DNA of 30,667 nucleotides. Origin: CAZSSM01 sp964609385 (GTDB lineage: Bacteria > Planctomycetota > Planctomycetia > Isosphaerales > Isosphaeraceae). Within the stretch, counting starts at the first letter, position 1; each line of letters starts with the position of its first letter. Where the stretch lies: the NCBI GenBank assembly GCA_964609385.1, contig CAZSSM010000081.1, positions 1 through 30,667 of the forward strand. Direction: 5' to 3'. Position numbers and translations under genes: made by a program. Shown piece by piece: positions 1 to 8,830 of the stretch. A model generated the notes under the pieces. It searched no databases. It saw nothing but the letters and a program-made list of their open reading frames with translations, and was not told the origin of the DNA.

Positions 1-464
1 TCTTCAGCACCCTGCACACCAACGACGCGCCCTCGGCTGTGACACGACTCCGCGACATGGGACTGCCGACGTTTCTGATCACCGCCACGACCGAGGCGGT
101 GCTCGCCCAGCGGCTCGTCCGGAAGATCTGCCAGAACTGCCGGACCGAATTCCAGCCCACGCCCGAGATGCTCCAGGAACTCAACCTGACTCCCGATGAC
201 GTTGCTGGTAAGCCCTTCTTCTACGGTCGCGGTTGCGACAAATGCAACAACACCGGATACAAAGGGCGCATGGGGATCTTCGAACTGATCGTCATGAACG
301 ACACCTTACGCGACATGATCATTGCAGAGGCGTCGCTGGACGACTTCCGCAACGCCTGCCGCAAGTTCGGGATGCAGACGCTGCGCGAGAGCGGCCTGGA
401 AGCGATCCACGACGGTCAGACCTCGATCGAGGAGGTCGTTCGCGAGACCATGATCGACGATTGA
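1..464 (+). CDS. gspE: Type II secretion / type IV pilus assembly ATPase, C-terminal part (window cuts the 5' end)
   Basis: This is the C-terminal 153 residues of a GspE/PilB-family secretion ATPase, read in the frame beginning at base 3; the gene continues upstream of the window. The reading opens with FSTLHTNDAPSAVTRLRDMG, the His-box segment that follows Walker B in this family. A zinc-binding tetracysteine module follows (KICQNC, then GCDKCNNTGYKGR) and then the IFELI segment, all typical of GspE. The protein is a cytoplasmic hexameric ATPase that powers pseudopilus assembly through the platform protein GspF. The next gene on the same strand encodes that partner, starting 189 bases downstream, and the remaining pseudopilin genes follow. 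Nothing before base 1 can be judged, so the Walker motifs are not visible. PilB is the alternative name; the gspEFGHIJK order downstream favours GspE. Confidence 0.93.
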   Translation, partial: FSTLHTNDAPSAVTRLRDMGLPTFLITATTEAVLAQRLVRKICQNCRTEFQPTPEMLQELNLTPDDVAGKPFFYGRGCDKCNNTGYKGRMGIFELIVMNDTLRDMIIAEASLDDFRNACRKFGMQTLRESGLEAIHDGQTSIEEVVRETMIDD

Positions 465-653
465 TGCGAATCCGATGAGTTGACGACTCGATCGGCCCCG
501 GTCGATCCCCTCAGTCTTCCTGGTCCCCTTCGACGCGTGTCGTTATCCGGTGTTGGTGACGGCCGCCTGACTTCCAGATCCGTTTGCGAGTTTCTCGAAG
601 CGCCCACAACGGACTCCCTCAACCCCTACCGCAGCCGACGCGAGGTCACTCCG

Positions 654-1910
654 ATGCCGACCTATCAGTTCGAAGCCATGGACGACGCGGGTAAGGAGAT
701 CAAGGACACGATCGATGCCGCCACTCAGGAGGAAGCCCAACAGCTCATTCGCCAGAAAGGCTTCTTCGTCACCAAGATCTCGGAGCGGGCCAAAGGCGGA
801 GCGGCCAAGGCCAAGGCCAAGCGGACCCAGCAGCGCCGGCGGTCCGGCAAGAAAAAGTCGTTCACTATCGGCAAGGTCTCCAACAAGAACCTGACGACCT
901 TCACCCGGCAGTTCTCCACGCTCCAGGACGCCGGCCTGCCAGTGCTCCGGAGCCTCCGAATCCTGGAAGGTCAGGCCAAGCCGGGCGTGCTCAAGAACTC
1001 CTTGATGGACATCATCGAGGACATCGAGAGCGGGGCCACGCTCTCGGAAGCCTTCTCCAAGCATCCCAAGGCCTTCGACCGTCTCTACTGCAACATGGTC
1101 AAGGCCGGTGAGGCCGGCGGTGCCCTCGAGGCGATCCTTCAGCGCCTCGCCGAGTTCAAGGAAAAGAGCCAGACCCTCAAGCGACGGATCCAGTCGGCGA
1201 TGGTCTACCCGGTCGTGGTCATCGTCGTGGCCGTCGCGATCGTGGCCGGGATCATGTACTTCATTATCCCCGAGTTCAAAAAAATCTTCACCGACTTCGA
1301 TGTCGATCTGCCACAGATGACTTCGATCCTCATCAACGCCTCCGACTACGTCGTCCAATACTGGTGGACTGGCATGTTGATCCCGATCGTGATCTGGCTG
1401 TTCATCAAGCTTCTGTATCGGAACCGGACCGGGGCGTACATCTGCGACCGGATCAAGCTGCTGATCCCGGTGATGGGCCAGATCGCCGAGAAATCGACGG
1501 TGGCTCGAACGATGCGGACGTTGGGCACCCTGGTCCAGTCCGGCGTGCCGATCCTGGAAAGCCTGAACATCACCCGCGACACCGCCGGCAACGCCGTCTT
1601 CGAGCGGGCCTTCAACCGGATCTACGAGAGCATCCGCGAGGGTGAGACGATCGCGCAGCCGCTCAAGGAGGCCCGGATCGTCGACGACATCGTCGTCAAC
1701 ATGATCGACGTCGGCGAGGAGACCGGTGACCTCGACACGATGCTCAACAAGATCGCCGACAACTACGACGAAGAGGTCGAGATGCTGGTCGAGTCGCTGG
1801 TGAGCCTGCTCGAGCCGGTCATCATCGTCTTCCTCGGCGGCGTCATCGGCTTCATCGTCATCGCCCTGTTCCTGCCGCTGGTCAAGCTCATCACCGAACT
1901 GTCCAGCTAA
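654..1910 (+). CDS. gspF: Type II secretion inner-membrane platform protein GspF/PilC
   Basis: A 418-residue GspF/PilC-family polytopic membrane protein that couples the GspE ATPase to pseudopilin extraction. The N-terminal cytoplasmic module begins MPTYQFEAMDDAGKEIKD, the usual start of this family. Two T2SSF domains follow at about residues 80-203 and 283-405, each with the characteristic FTRQFSTLQDAGLPVLRSL / MRTLGTLVQSGVPILESL signature. Membrane helices lie at about 184-204, 240-256 and 388-412. I chose the ATG at 654 because a GAGGT ribosome-binding site lies about nine bases upstream and homology starts there; the frame stays open back to a TTG at 480, but that stretch has no family resemblance. 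Residues 44-70 are an unusually long Lys/Arg/Ala-rich linker. It sits between gspE and the pseudopilin genes. Length is normal for the family (about 400). Confidence 0.93.
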   Translation: MPTYQFEAMDDAGKEIKDTIDAATQEEAQQLIRQKGFFVTKISERAKGGAAKAKAKRTQQRRRSGKKKSFTIGKVSNKNLTTFTRQFSTLQDAGLPVLRSLRILEGQAKPGVLKNSLMDIIEDIESGATLSEAFSKHPKAFDRLYCNMVKAGEAGGALEAILQRLAEFKEKSQTLKRRIQSAMVYPVVVIVVAVAIVAGIMYFIIPEFKKIFTDFDVDLPQMTSILINASDYVVQYWWTGMLIPIVIWLFIKLLYRNRTGAYICDRIKLLIPVMGQIAEKSTVARTMRTLGTLVQSGVPILESLNITRDTAGNAVFERAFNRIYESIREGETIAQPLKEARIVDDIVVNMIDVGEETGDLDTMLNKIADNYDEEVEMLVESLVSLLEPVIIVFLGGVIGFIVIALFLPLVKLITELSS

Positions 1911-2429
1911 GCCCAGGACGACCCCCGGCCCCCGGCACCGGGTTGTTTTCTTTCTCCCGGGTCCGGATTGGATGACGGTTCGGTGGTCCCTGTCGTCCCT
2001 CTTTTCCTGTCCTTCTAGGGTTCGTCGTCCTCGGTCGTGCGACGCCGACGGACTCCAATCGTTTTGGGACGCGTCCGGAACCATCGAACCACGCTCCTTC
2101 GCTCAACAAACCAACACTTGCTCAGGCTTTCTACATCTGTCAACGGCCCGTCGCCCGTTCACATCAATCGATTCAGACAATACGGATTTGGTCGGACCTT
2201 TTGTCAGAAATGGCCGACCGTCCCGTCCCGGGATCGCCTGGTCCTGACTCGCGCCGACCGCAACCGTTCGGTTCGGCTCACGTCTCAGACCTATCCGCGC
2301 CGGGGATCCGTAGATCGTCCGCGCCGACCTGATCGGGCGGAGCCGTTTCCTCGATTTCGTCGCGTTGCTTCACGGGCCCATTGTGCCCGTCCGCTTGAGA
2401 CCTGGATTCCGTCCCGAGGAGCCCCAACG
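1911..2429 (+). other. Intergenic region gspF to gspG-like (519 bases)
   Basis: No gene is evident. The downstream gspG-like frame happens to stay open back to 2037, but the translated stretch is Arg/Pro-rich and resembles nothing. The region begins with a weak terminator-like hairpin (1924-1942). It contains an AT-richer patch around 2160-2215 and an inverted repeat GGTCGG (2190-2195) / CCGACC (2214-2219). It could hold a promoter for the pseudopilin genes, but I see no convincing -35/-10 pair. Confidence 0.4.
1924..1950 (+). terminator. Possible weak intrinsic terminator after gspF
   Basis: Fourteen bases after the gspF stop, CCCGG (1924-1928) can pair with CCGGG (1938-1942) across a nine-base loop, followed by a T-rich tail (TTGTTTTC). 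The stem is only five G-C pairs, so this is a weak candidate; it may act as partial attenuation between the gspEF and pseudopilin blocks. Confidence 0.3.
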
Positions 2430-3650
2430 ATGGTCGCCCCCGTCATCCCGCCCGCCGCGTTCTCTCGTCGGACCGTTGCGTGTCGCGGCGGGTTCACGCT
2501 GGTCGAGTTGCTCACCGTCATCTTGATCATCGCGATCCTGGTCGCCCTGCTGGTCCCGGCCATCTTCGGCGCGGTCCGACGGACTCGCGATGCGGCCCTC
2601 ACCGCCGAGATCAACAGCGTGGCCGCAGCGCTGGAGGAGTTCCGGCTCGAGTTCGGCGACTATCCGCCCAGCCGGATCTTCCTGTCCGAGGACGGTTTCT
2701 TTCCGACCGGGAGTGATGTCCTCGTCGCTGGCGACATCATCGGGGTGACCACGGGGGCGGACACAAACGTCGGCATCCTCGCTCAGCGATCCCTGAGCAT
2801 CATGCAGAAGTTTTTCAAAGATGTCCGCTTCTCCACGACGAGTCCAATCTACGCCGCCGATCCTGCGAATCCGGGCGCGACGTTCCTCGACTTTAACGGC
2901 AACGGTGTGCTTGATCCGCCCTACGTCCTCCGCGGTGACGAGTGCCTAACGTTCTTCCTGGGCGGCATCCCGCTCCAGGATCTGACCATTGGGCAGCCCG
3001 ACAGCGTGATCGGGATGTCCGGGTTCGCTCGGGGCGCCAACCCGTTCGTCTCGGCGAACATTAACCCGAATCGCACCGAAGCGTTCTTCGATTTCACGGC
3101 GGACCGCCTGGCTGATATTGACTTCAATCAGGCCTTTATTCTGGATCCGAGCTTCAACGACGGGATCCCGTCGTTCATCGATCCGTACAGCCCGAACCGC
3201 ACCAGCGAGACCGACCGGGTCCCGTACGCGTATTTTGTACCGACGGCCAACGGTCTGTACAACCCGCACGATTGCGACTTCTTCCGCGCCGAGGAAGATC
3301 CGAACGCAACCGGGTTCGTCCCTCGGCTGCAAATCGACATCAACACCTACACGTCTTCGTTCCCACCGAACCCGTACTACTCGTCGGCTCTGCAACCTTC
3401 GTCCGCCGCGGTGGCCCTGCCCAACCAAAATCAACTGCCGGTCTTTCTGAGGCCGCAAACCTACCAGATCATCAGCGCGGGGGCCGATCGCGCGTTCGGG
3501 CCGGGGGGCACCTATCGCCCGGACGACAACACGAAGCTTCCCCTTAACACCGCGGCCTTCGGAAGCCCGGCCGAATTCCAGGCCGCCTCGGACGCTCGTC
3601 AGCTTGGGACGGACAATCTGTCCAACTTCTCGACCGGCCAGCTCGACTGA
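2430..3650 (+). CDS. gspG: GspG-like pseudopilin with enlarged ectodomain (406 aa)
   Basis: A type II pseudopilin. After a short basic leader the prepilin peptidase site reads CRGG|FTLVELLTV (cleavage after Gly21, conserved Glu at +5), followed by a hydrophobic helix to about residue 45. The next helix ends LEEFRLEFGDYPPS, which matches the GspG pattern of a long helix followed by a Tyr-Pro turn. Near the C-terminus IISAGADRAFGPGG resembles the Ser-Ala-Gly-x-Asp loop of GspG-type proteins. An acidic loop DFNGNGVLD at 154-162 looks like a calcium site. Canonical GspG is about 140 residues; here the ectodomain is roughly three times longer. The ATG at 2430 has GAGGAG nine bases upstream. It probably forms or joins the pseudopilus shaft at the inner membrane. 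The family assignment is firm; major-subunit status is an inference from its position after gspF. Confidence 0.8.
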   Translation: MVAPVIPPAAFSRRTVACRGGFTLVELLTVILIIAILVALLVPAIFGAVRRTRDAALTAEINSVAAALEEFRLEFGDYPPSRIFLSEDGFFPTGSDVLVAGDIIGVTTGADTNVGILAQRSLSIMQKFFKDVRFSTTSPIYAADPANPGATFLDFNGNGVLDPPYVLRGDECLTFFLGGIPLQDLTIGQPDSVIGMSGFARGANPFVSANINPNRTEAFFDFTADRLADIDFNQAFILDPSFNDGIPSFIDPYSPNRTSETDRVPYAYFVPTANGLYNPHDCDFFRAEEDPNATGFVPRLQIDINTYTSSFPPNPYYSSALQPSSAAVALPNQNQLPVFLRPQTYQIISAGADRAFGPGGTYRPDDNTKLPLNTAAFGSPAEFQAASDARQLGTDNLSNFSTGQLD

Positions 3651-3796
3651 CGACGAGCCGATTCATGATCATGTCGTGGCAAACATTTTGTGTTGTTCTG
3701 AAGTAACGTTTGACCTGAAGAGTTGATTGGGGCGCGTCGGATCGAGGACGGCCCCGACCGGACACGTCCCGTCCCCTTTGGGAGTCGTCACGTCTC

Positions 3797-5569
3797 ATGT
3801 TCGTCACGGACCGAGCCCCCACGCCCCAGTGCGGTCAGCCCGATCGCCGATCCCGCGACCCCCGGTCGCCCGCACCGCGCGGCGGTCGGGGCGTCGGGAG
3901 CCGACCCGGCGGGCGCGGTTTCACCCTGGTTGAGTTGCTGGTCGTGCTGGTCATCATCGGCATCATCGTCAGCCTGATCCTGGTCGCCTCCTTCGATAGC
4001 TATCGCTCCGCCCAGAAGAAGGCCACCCAGGGCCTCATCGTCTCGCTCGACCAGGCCTACACGACGCTCTACCAGGAGATGCTCCGCCGACCGTTTCCGG
4101 TGACCGAGTCGCACCGTCGAGTCGCGCGGATCTACGTCAACGGCAACGTCTCGTTTATCCCGCCCTCGGTGACCGAGACGCGGGCCAACATCGTCGCCCA
4201 GTTGGACTACCTCAAGAACCAACTGCCCGACGTCTTCGTGGTCCTCAGCCCAACACCGGGCACCAATCAATACCCGATTAACTTCGGAGCTTTGCCCTAT
4301 TTTCAAGTCGGTGCCGATGTCACCAATCCGGTCTTCTTTTCCGCGCCGCTCCAAGAACTGCCCAATGCCCCGTCACTCGCCGACAGTCTGAGCCTTCGGG
4401 CCAGCGAAGGGTATGGGATTATGGGCGCCTCCTACGAGGTCGCCTCGGCGATCTATCGCCAGTTGGGCTACGACACGCTGGGCACCGACGGATCCGACAA
4501 CGACTTCGACGGCTTGGTCGACGAGTGGGACGAAGGGACAGCCAACCTGTCGGCGGTCCAAGTCGCCGAAATCTCCGAGCGTTTGGCCCGGCACACGCAC
4601 AGGACGGCCCGCTCCGAAATGCTCTACGCTCTGCTGAGCCAACCGCGCGGATCGTTTGGGGTCTCGCTGAACGCCGACCTCATCAGCCCGAATCTGGTCG
4701 GCGATACCGACGGCGACGGCCTCCTGGAGTTCCTCGACGCCTGGGGCCAGCCGATCCAGTTCTTCCGTTGGCCGGTCCATTACAACTCGCCACTGCAACA
4801 GGGTTACCGAGCGTACGAGAGCCTCTCCGAATCGCGCGATCAGAATCCGTTGGATCCCAACAATACGCTGCTGGACCCGTCGTGGTGGTGGTCGGCAGGC
4901 GCCGTTTATGTCCCGGCGACCGACTCGGCCGAGCAGATCAGTCGTTGGGATAGTGGCCTTCATGCCGGGATCGCGAACACCGATGTCTATATTCCAAACG
5001 CCCCGGGCGATCCGATGAGCGGCGGGGCGCAGTTCGTCAACGAGTACCTCTTCTCGCTCTGCGATCAAAACTTTGGGCCCGATGCGCCTTCGATCGCCAC
5101 AGGAACCCTCGCGGCCCAGGCCCAGCTCTGGAATCGCGGGGGGTTCCCCGGCTACGCCGCGCGACGCGCCTACTCGTTCCGCCACCTGATCCTTTCGGGT
5201 GGCCAAGACCAGTTGGTCGGCGTCGGGATGCTCGACGTCGACTACCCGCTCGATTACTCCGAGTACTGGCAGTCGGTCGGTTCGTCGGTGGCAGCGATCT
5301 CCAACTATGGGATTTTCCTTAACCCATCGAATCCAACTGCCCTCAACCTGTCCAACCCGGGCGAATTCCGTGCTGCGATGATCTACCTCAACCAGGTCGA
5401 GGGCGCCGCGGCGCGGTTGAGCCCGGTCCGCACCGACGTCATCACCGACCCCTACCGCCGAGACTTCGAGGACGATGCCTCAGCCTTGGCTCGTGCGGTC
5501 CTCGATTCGGCCGGCGTGGACGACATCTCGAACCACGACCTCGACGGCGGCACGGGAGGAACCCTCTGA
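3797..5569 (+). CDS. Second GspG-like pseudopilin, large (590 aa)
   Basis: A pseudopilin with a long 41-residue Arg/Pro-rich leader, then the processing site GGRG|FTLVELLVVLVIIGI (conserved Glu46) and membrane helix. The ectodomain contains two acidic DxDxDG-type loops, DGSDNDFDGLVDEWDE (231-246) and DTDGDGLLEFLD (303-314). Near the C-terminus HLILSGGQDQLVGVG parallels the SAGADRAFGPG segment of the preceding gene, which suggests the two are divergent paralogues. Canonical family members are 130-200 residues, so most of this protein has no counterpart in standard GspG or GspH. Its stop codon overlaps the next start by one base (TGATG), indicating translational coupling. A GGGAG lies twelve bases before the ATG, a long spacing. 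An alternative reading is that it occupies a GspH-like minor role. Confidence 0.75.
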   Translation: MFVTDRAPTPQCGQPDRRSRDPRSPAPRGGRGVGSRPGGRGFTLVELLVVLVIIGIIVSLILVASFDSYRSAQKKATQGLIVSLDQAYTTLYQEMLRRPFPVTESHRRVARIYVNGNVSFIPPSVTETRANIVAQLDYLKNQLPDVFVVLSPTPGTNQYPINFGALPYFQVGADVTNPVFFSAPLQELPNAPSLADSLSLRASEGYGIMGASYEVASAIYRQLGYDTLGTDGSDNDFDGLVDEWDEGTANLSAVQVAEISERLARHTHRTARSEMLYALLSQPRGSFGVSLNADLISPNLVGDTDGDGLLEFLDAWGQPIQFFRWPVHYNSPLQQGYRAYESLSESRDQNPLDPNNTLLDPSWWWSAGAVYVPATDSAEQISRWDSGLHAGIANTDVYIPNAPGDPMSGGAQFVNEYLFSLCDQNFGPDAPSIATGTLAAQAQLWNRGGFPGYAARRAYSFRHLILSGGQDQLVGVGMLDVDYPLDYSEYWQSVGSSVAAISNYGIFLNPSNPTALNLSNPGEFRAAMIYLNQVEGAAARLSPVRTDVITDPYRRDFEDDASALARAVLDSAGVDDISNHDLDGGTGGTL

Positions 5570-7080
5570 TGCGTCCATCTCTCGAATCGATCATGCGTGA
5601 GCGTGTCCGGATCCGTCGCACCGTTGACCTCGAGGAGCGGTCCGGCTTCACCCTGCCGGAGTTGCTGGTGGTCATCGCGATCATCGGCCTGGTCAGCGTC
5701 GCGGTGATCCCGGTGACGCTCTCCTCGCTCGACGAGCGTCGGGTCAACGAGGCCGCCCGGGTCTTCCAGGCCAAGATCATCGGGGCGCGGAGCGAGGCGC
5801 TCCGCGAAGGCGCCCCACGTGGGATCCGCCTGCTGCCGGCCCCGGGATACGAAGGGATCAACGGGACCAACCGCCTGGCCTACGACCGACTCGTCTCGAT
5901 CCGGCCGGCGCCCAACTACTCGGTCGGTCGTGTCAGCGTCTCGCAGTTCGACCCGACATCCGGCAACCCGACATCCGGCAACTTCACCGATGTGCTCACC
6001 AACGACCCCAAGCCCCTGAATCGCAACCTCAACCCGGTCCCAGCCGGGGCGCCGGCCAACTATCCACCGAACGTACACATCAGCGGCATCCGGCTCGACT
6101 CAGCGCCCACTGACCGCTTCCAGGACCCGACGACGGGTCTGGATTTCCTGATCCCCAGTCCGCCCACGGGTTGGTACTGGAACATCCGGGTCGGCGACCG
6201 GGTCCGGATCGGCACGTCCGGGCCGCTCTACACCGTCGTCGGGCCGATGGAGATCTTCAACGACGACCTGTTCGTCAACATCGACACGACACAAGGGCAG
6301 GCATTGATCGATTCGACGACCGGGACACCGCTCGAGTTCCTCTTCCTGTCCAACGACCTGGACGACGACGGCGACGGGCTCCGCGACGAGGCGTTTCCGC
6401 TTAACTCGCCCATCCCCCCCTTCCCAGGCGAGCGAGGCCTGGAGTTCGTGACCAACCTCGTGCAAATCCAGAGCGCAGCGGCCACCCAGAACCGACCACT
6501 GACCTACACGATCCAACGCCGTCCGGTGCAATCCCCCAATGCGGGCGAGTTTCGGTTGCCCGGCGATGTTCTGATCGACGCCACCAGCGCCAACCGGTCC
6601 GACGGGCTCAACTCGGAGCGCAGCCGACTGCCGATCGATCCGTTTACCCGGACCGTCGACATCATGATCGGCCCCAACGGCGAGGTGCTGCCCACCGACA
6701 CGGGCGAGGCGTTCGACGGTCTGCAGAGTGTCACTGGCGGCCAATCGATCGGCACGACCGGCTTTTTGCCCTACCTCCACTTCTGGTTGGCCGAGCGCGA
6801 GGACGTCTACGAGCCGTTCCCGGCCTATACCGACGCCAATGGGTTCCCCTCGGCCGGCTTCCAAGGCAACGGGAACAACCCCAACGGTAGCTACGTCCTG
6901 CCAATGCCTCAGGGCACACCCGGCTTCAACGAGTCGATCGCGCTGGAGGGGCGTCTCCGCTTGGTAACGGTCTTCACGAGGACCGGGCAGATCCTGACCC
7001 GAGAAATCGATTACTTCGACGTCGGCAACATCAACGCACCTTTCTTGTCCGCCGAGGCGGGACGGAGGGACATCGAATGA
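5569..7080 (+). CDS. GspH-like pseudopilin, large (503 aa)
   Basis: A pseudopilin with processing site ERSG|FTLPELLVVIAIIGL (cleavage after Gly26, Glu31 at +5), followed by a short Ser/Arg helix reading SLDERRVNEAARVFQAKI, a GspH-like arrangement in which the helix leads to an Ala/Arg-rich segment (ARSEALREGAPRGI). The ectodomain is mostly Pro/Asn/Asp-rich and carries an acidic loop DLDDDGDGLRDE at residues 263-274. Canonical GspH is about 170 residues. The start overlaps the previous stop by one base and a GGGAGGA site lies eight bases upstream; the stop overlaps the next start (ATGA). It therefore sits in a tightly coupled block. The H assignment rests on the signal peptide, the helix and gene order, not on the ectodomain, which I do not recognise. 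Confidence 0.72.
   Translation: MRPSLESIMRERVRIRRTVDLEERSGFTLPELLVVIAIIGLVSVAVIPVTLSSLDERRVNEAARVFQAKIIGARSEALREGAPRGIRLLPAPGYEGINGTNRLAYDRLVSIRPAPNYSVGRVSVSQFDPTSGNPTSGNFTDVLTNDPKPLNRNLNPVPAGAPANYPPNVHISGIRLDSAPTDRFQDPTTGLDFLIPSPPTGWYWNIRVGDRVRIGTSGPLYTVVGPMEIFNDDLFVNIDTTQGQALIDSTTGTPLEFLFLSNDLDDDGDGLRDEAFPLNSPIPPFPGERGLEFVTNLVQIQSAAATQNRPLTYTIQRRPVQSPNAGEFRLPGDVLIDATSANRSDGLNSERSRLPIDPFTRTVDIMIGPNGEVLPTDTGEAFDGLQSVTGGQSIGTTGFLPYLHFWLAEREDVYEPFPAYTDANGFPSAGFQGNGNNPNGSYVLPMPQGTPGFNESIALEGRLRLVTVFTRTGQILTREIDYFDVGNINAPFLSAEAGRRDIE
5952..5981 (+). repeat. In-frame 15-base tandem direct repeat
   Basis: The unit CCCGACATCCGGCAA occurs twice back to back (5952-5966 and 5967-5981) inside the GspH-like gene and produces the doubled peptide PTSGNPTSGN in its ectodomain. 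The two copies are identical at the DNA level, pointing to a recent duplication or slippage. Confidence 0.9.
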
Positions 7081-8657
7081 TTCAGTTCATGTCACGGTCC
7101 GACCGATCGCGTCGCGGGATCACGCTGGTCGAGATCCTGATCGCGATTCTGATCCTGGGCGTTGGGCTGATCAGCCTGGCCACCCTGTTTCCGATCGGCC
7201 TGTCGCGGCTCCGCGAAGCGCGTCAGAACAACCGCTCGACGTTTCTGGGCCGCACAGCCATCGACGATATCGGCACGCGCGGGCTGCTCACCCTCAACAC
7301 GTTTGTCCCTAGTGGTTATTTCCTCGATCCAATCGGCTCCAACGACAATTTCCCCGACAACGCCAATCCGTTCCAGAACGGACAGCAAATCCGGCCTGGC
7401 GGTAATGCTGCATACAACCCGTTCGTCTACGATGCGACCGACGTCGCAGGCTTTACTGGAGTGGATGTCACCTTGTTCGATGGGGTCGATCTGACGGCCT
7501 TCAACGGCGACTACTTCTCGCTGAGCCAGCAGTCGGGACCCAGCCTCCCAGTCGCCTATGATCCATTCTGGTACGCGGTTGGGCATCAGTCGGGGTCACT
7601 GAATCCCTACGACATCAATCTGATCAAGACTAGTTATCGCTTCGGGCGCGGCCTGGGCTTCGTCCGGCCCGACCCACGGCTGCACGCCGACCTGGATACG
7701 AACGGCCGCACAACCCCGCCTGCGCACGGCCTGCAGCGGCTGACCAACTTCCACAGCATGGGCTGGCTCTACAACCCCGCGATCACGGTCTCCCCAGGCC
7801 CCGACTATCCCTTCAGCTATCCGCTGATCGACGTGGACGACTTCAATACCGTCGTCACCCCGGCCGATAACCCGATCGATCTGGCCCGCGAGGTCTTCAC
7901 CTCGGTGGACGACCTGATCTATCAGACCGAGAGCGAGACCACCAGTCCGTTGGTGCCCGACCTAAGCGCCGGCTTGCAGTCGGAGGTCGAGTTCAGTTGG
8001 ATGTTGACCGGTCGCTTGGACGACTGGAACGACCCGAAGCAGTTCGTCGGCGACGTGGTGGTCTTCCACAACCGCCCCTTCGGCCTGGTCACGGTGCCGG
8101 CGCCCTTCCCGGTCCCCAGCTTGGGCATCGCCGCCGGTGAGCAGATCGCGCGCCCCGCCGATGAGGTGGCCGTCGAGGCGATCTTCGGCTACGGCGGGAT
8201 CCTGACGGCCCACCCCGATTCGGTCCCAGCCTACTTCAACACCGTCGAACAGGCCTACTCGAACACGCGGAGCGTGCTCCTGCGTTGGCCTTCGACGGTC
8301 GAAGCGCCCGAAATCCGGATCGGCCGCTGGCTGGCCGACGTGACCTACGAACGCTATCGCGATGACTCCGGCATCCCGACGCCGGCGACCCCGCTGATCC
8401 CGCTGGACTACACCGGTCGCCTGCCGCGCCAGCGGATCCACTGGTACCGAATCGTCTCCAGAGGGGATATCACCCCCGGGATCCGCCTGGCCGGCGACCC
8501 TAACAACGTCAGCTACCGGCAGATCGTCGTCCAGGTCGATCGCGACATCGTCGACCGGACCGTCGTCGACTCGGGCGGCAATCCGATCTTCGTCAACACC
8601 GCCCTGTTCACCGAGTGGGTCGTGAACGTCTTCCCGGTCGTCGCATCGGTCCGTTGA
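7077..8657 (+). CDS. GspI/PilV-like pseudopilin, large (526 aa)
   Basis: A pseudopilin with a very short leader and processing site SRRG|ITLVEILIAILILGVGL (cleavage after Gly14, Glu19). The helix continues ISLATLFPIGLSRLREARQN, which is the PilV/GspI style (LGVGLI...LFP.GL), consistent with the I position in gspGHIJK. Canonical GspI is about 125 residues, so the remaining 450 or so residues are additional ectodomain with no recognised fold. The ATG overlaps the previous stop (ATGA) and has GGAGGGA about six bases upstream. GspI normally nucleates the tip complex with GspJ and GspK, and genes with those signatures follow. An internal ATG at 7089 is an alternative start that would still keep the prepilin signal. 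Function in this organism is inferred from family and order only. Confidence 0.74.
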   Translation: MIQFMSRSDRSRRGITLVEILIAILILGVGLISLATLFPIGLSRLREARQNNRSTFLGRTAIDDIGTRGLLTLNTFVPSGYFLDPIGSNDNFPDNANPFQNGQQIRPGGNAAYNPFVYDATDVAGFTGVDVTLFDGVDLTAFNGDYFSLSQQSGPSLPVAYDPFWYAVGHQSGSLNPYDINLIKTSYRFGRGLGFVRPDPRLHADLDTNGRTTPPAHGLQRLTNFHSMGWLYNPAITVSPGPDYPFSYPLIDVDDFNTVVTPADNPIDLAREVFTSVDDLIYQTESETTSPLVPDLSAGLQSEVEFSWMLTGRLDDWNDPKQFVGDVVVFHNRPFGLVTVPAPFPVPSLGIAAGEQIARPADEVAVEAIFGYGGILTAHPDSVPAYFNTVEQAYSNTRSVLLRWPSTVEAPEIRIGRWLADVTYERYRDDSGIPTPATPLIPLDYTGRLPRQRIHWYRIVSRGDITPGIRLAGDPNNVSYRQIVVQVDRDIVDRTVVDSGGNPIFVNTALFTEWVVNVFPVVASVR

Positions 8658-8830
8658 TTGCGAACGGACCATCGACGCCGACGGGGCCCGTCCTTCGCGA
8701 CGGGGTCCGCTCATTCATCAACAGTTTCATCACGCATTCCGTTTCGTTTCGCCTTGTGAAATGAGATCCCGCGGTCGTCGGCGTCGTCGGCCCGACCCGC
8801 TCGGCCCCTCGGATCGGAGGTTGGTCCCCC

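Noticed and set aside
480..653. Upstream TTG start for GspF
   Set aside because: The 58 extra residues do not resemble GspF, whereas the ATG at 654 has a good ribosome-binding site and family-like N-terminus.
543..2084. 513-residue open frame antisense to gspF
   Set aside because: Composition is Asp/His/Val-rich in the way typical of an antisense shadow in high-GC DNA, and it has no motif or plausible start.
2037..2429. N-terminal extension of the GspG-like protein
   Set aside because: It would place 130 Arg/Pro-rich residues ahead of a prepilin leader, which is incompatible with the signal; ATG at 2430 has a ribosome-binding site.
3664..3673. Palindrome CATGATCATG in the AT-rich gap before the 590-residue pseudopilin
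   Set aside because: A ten-base palindrome alone is too short to support an operator, and no promoter elements are clear nearby.
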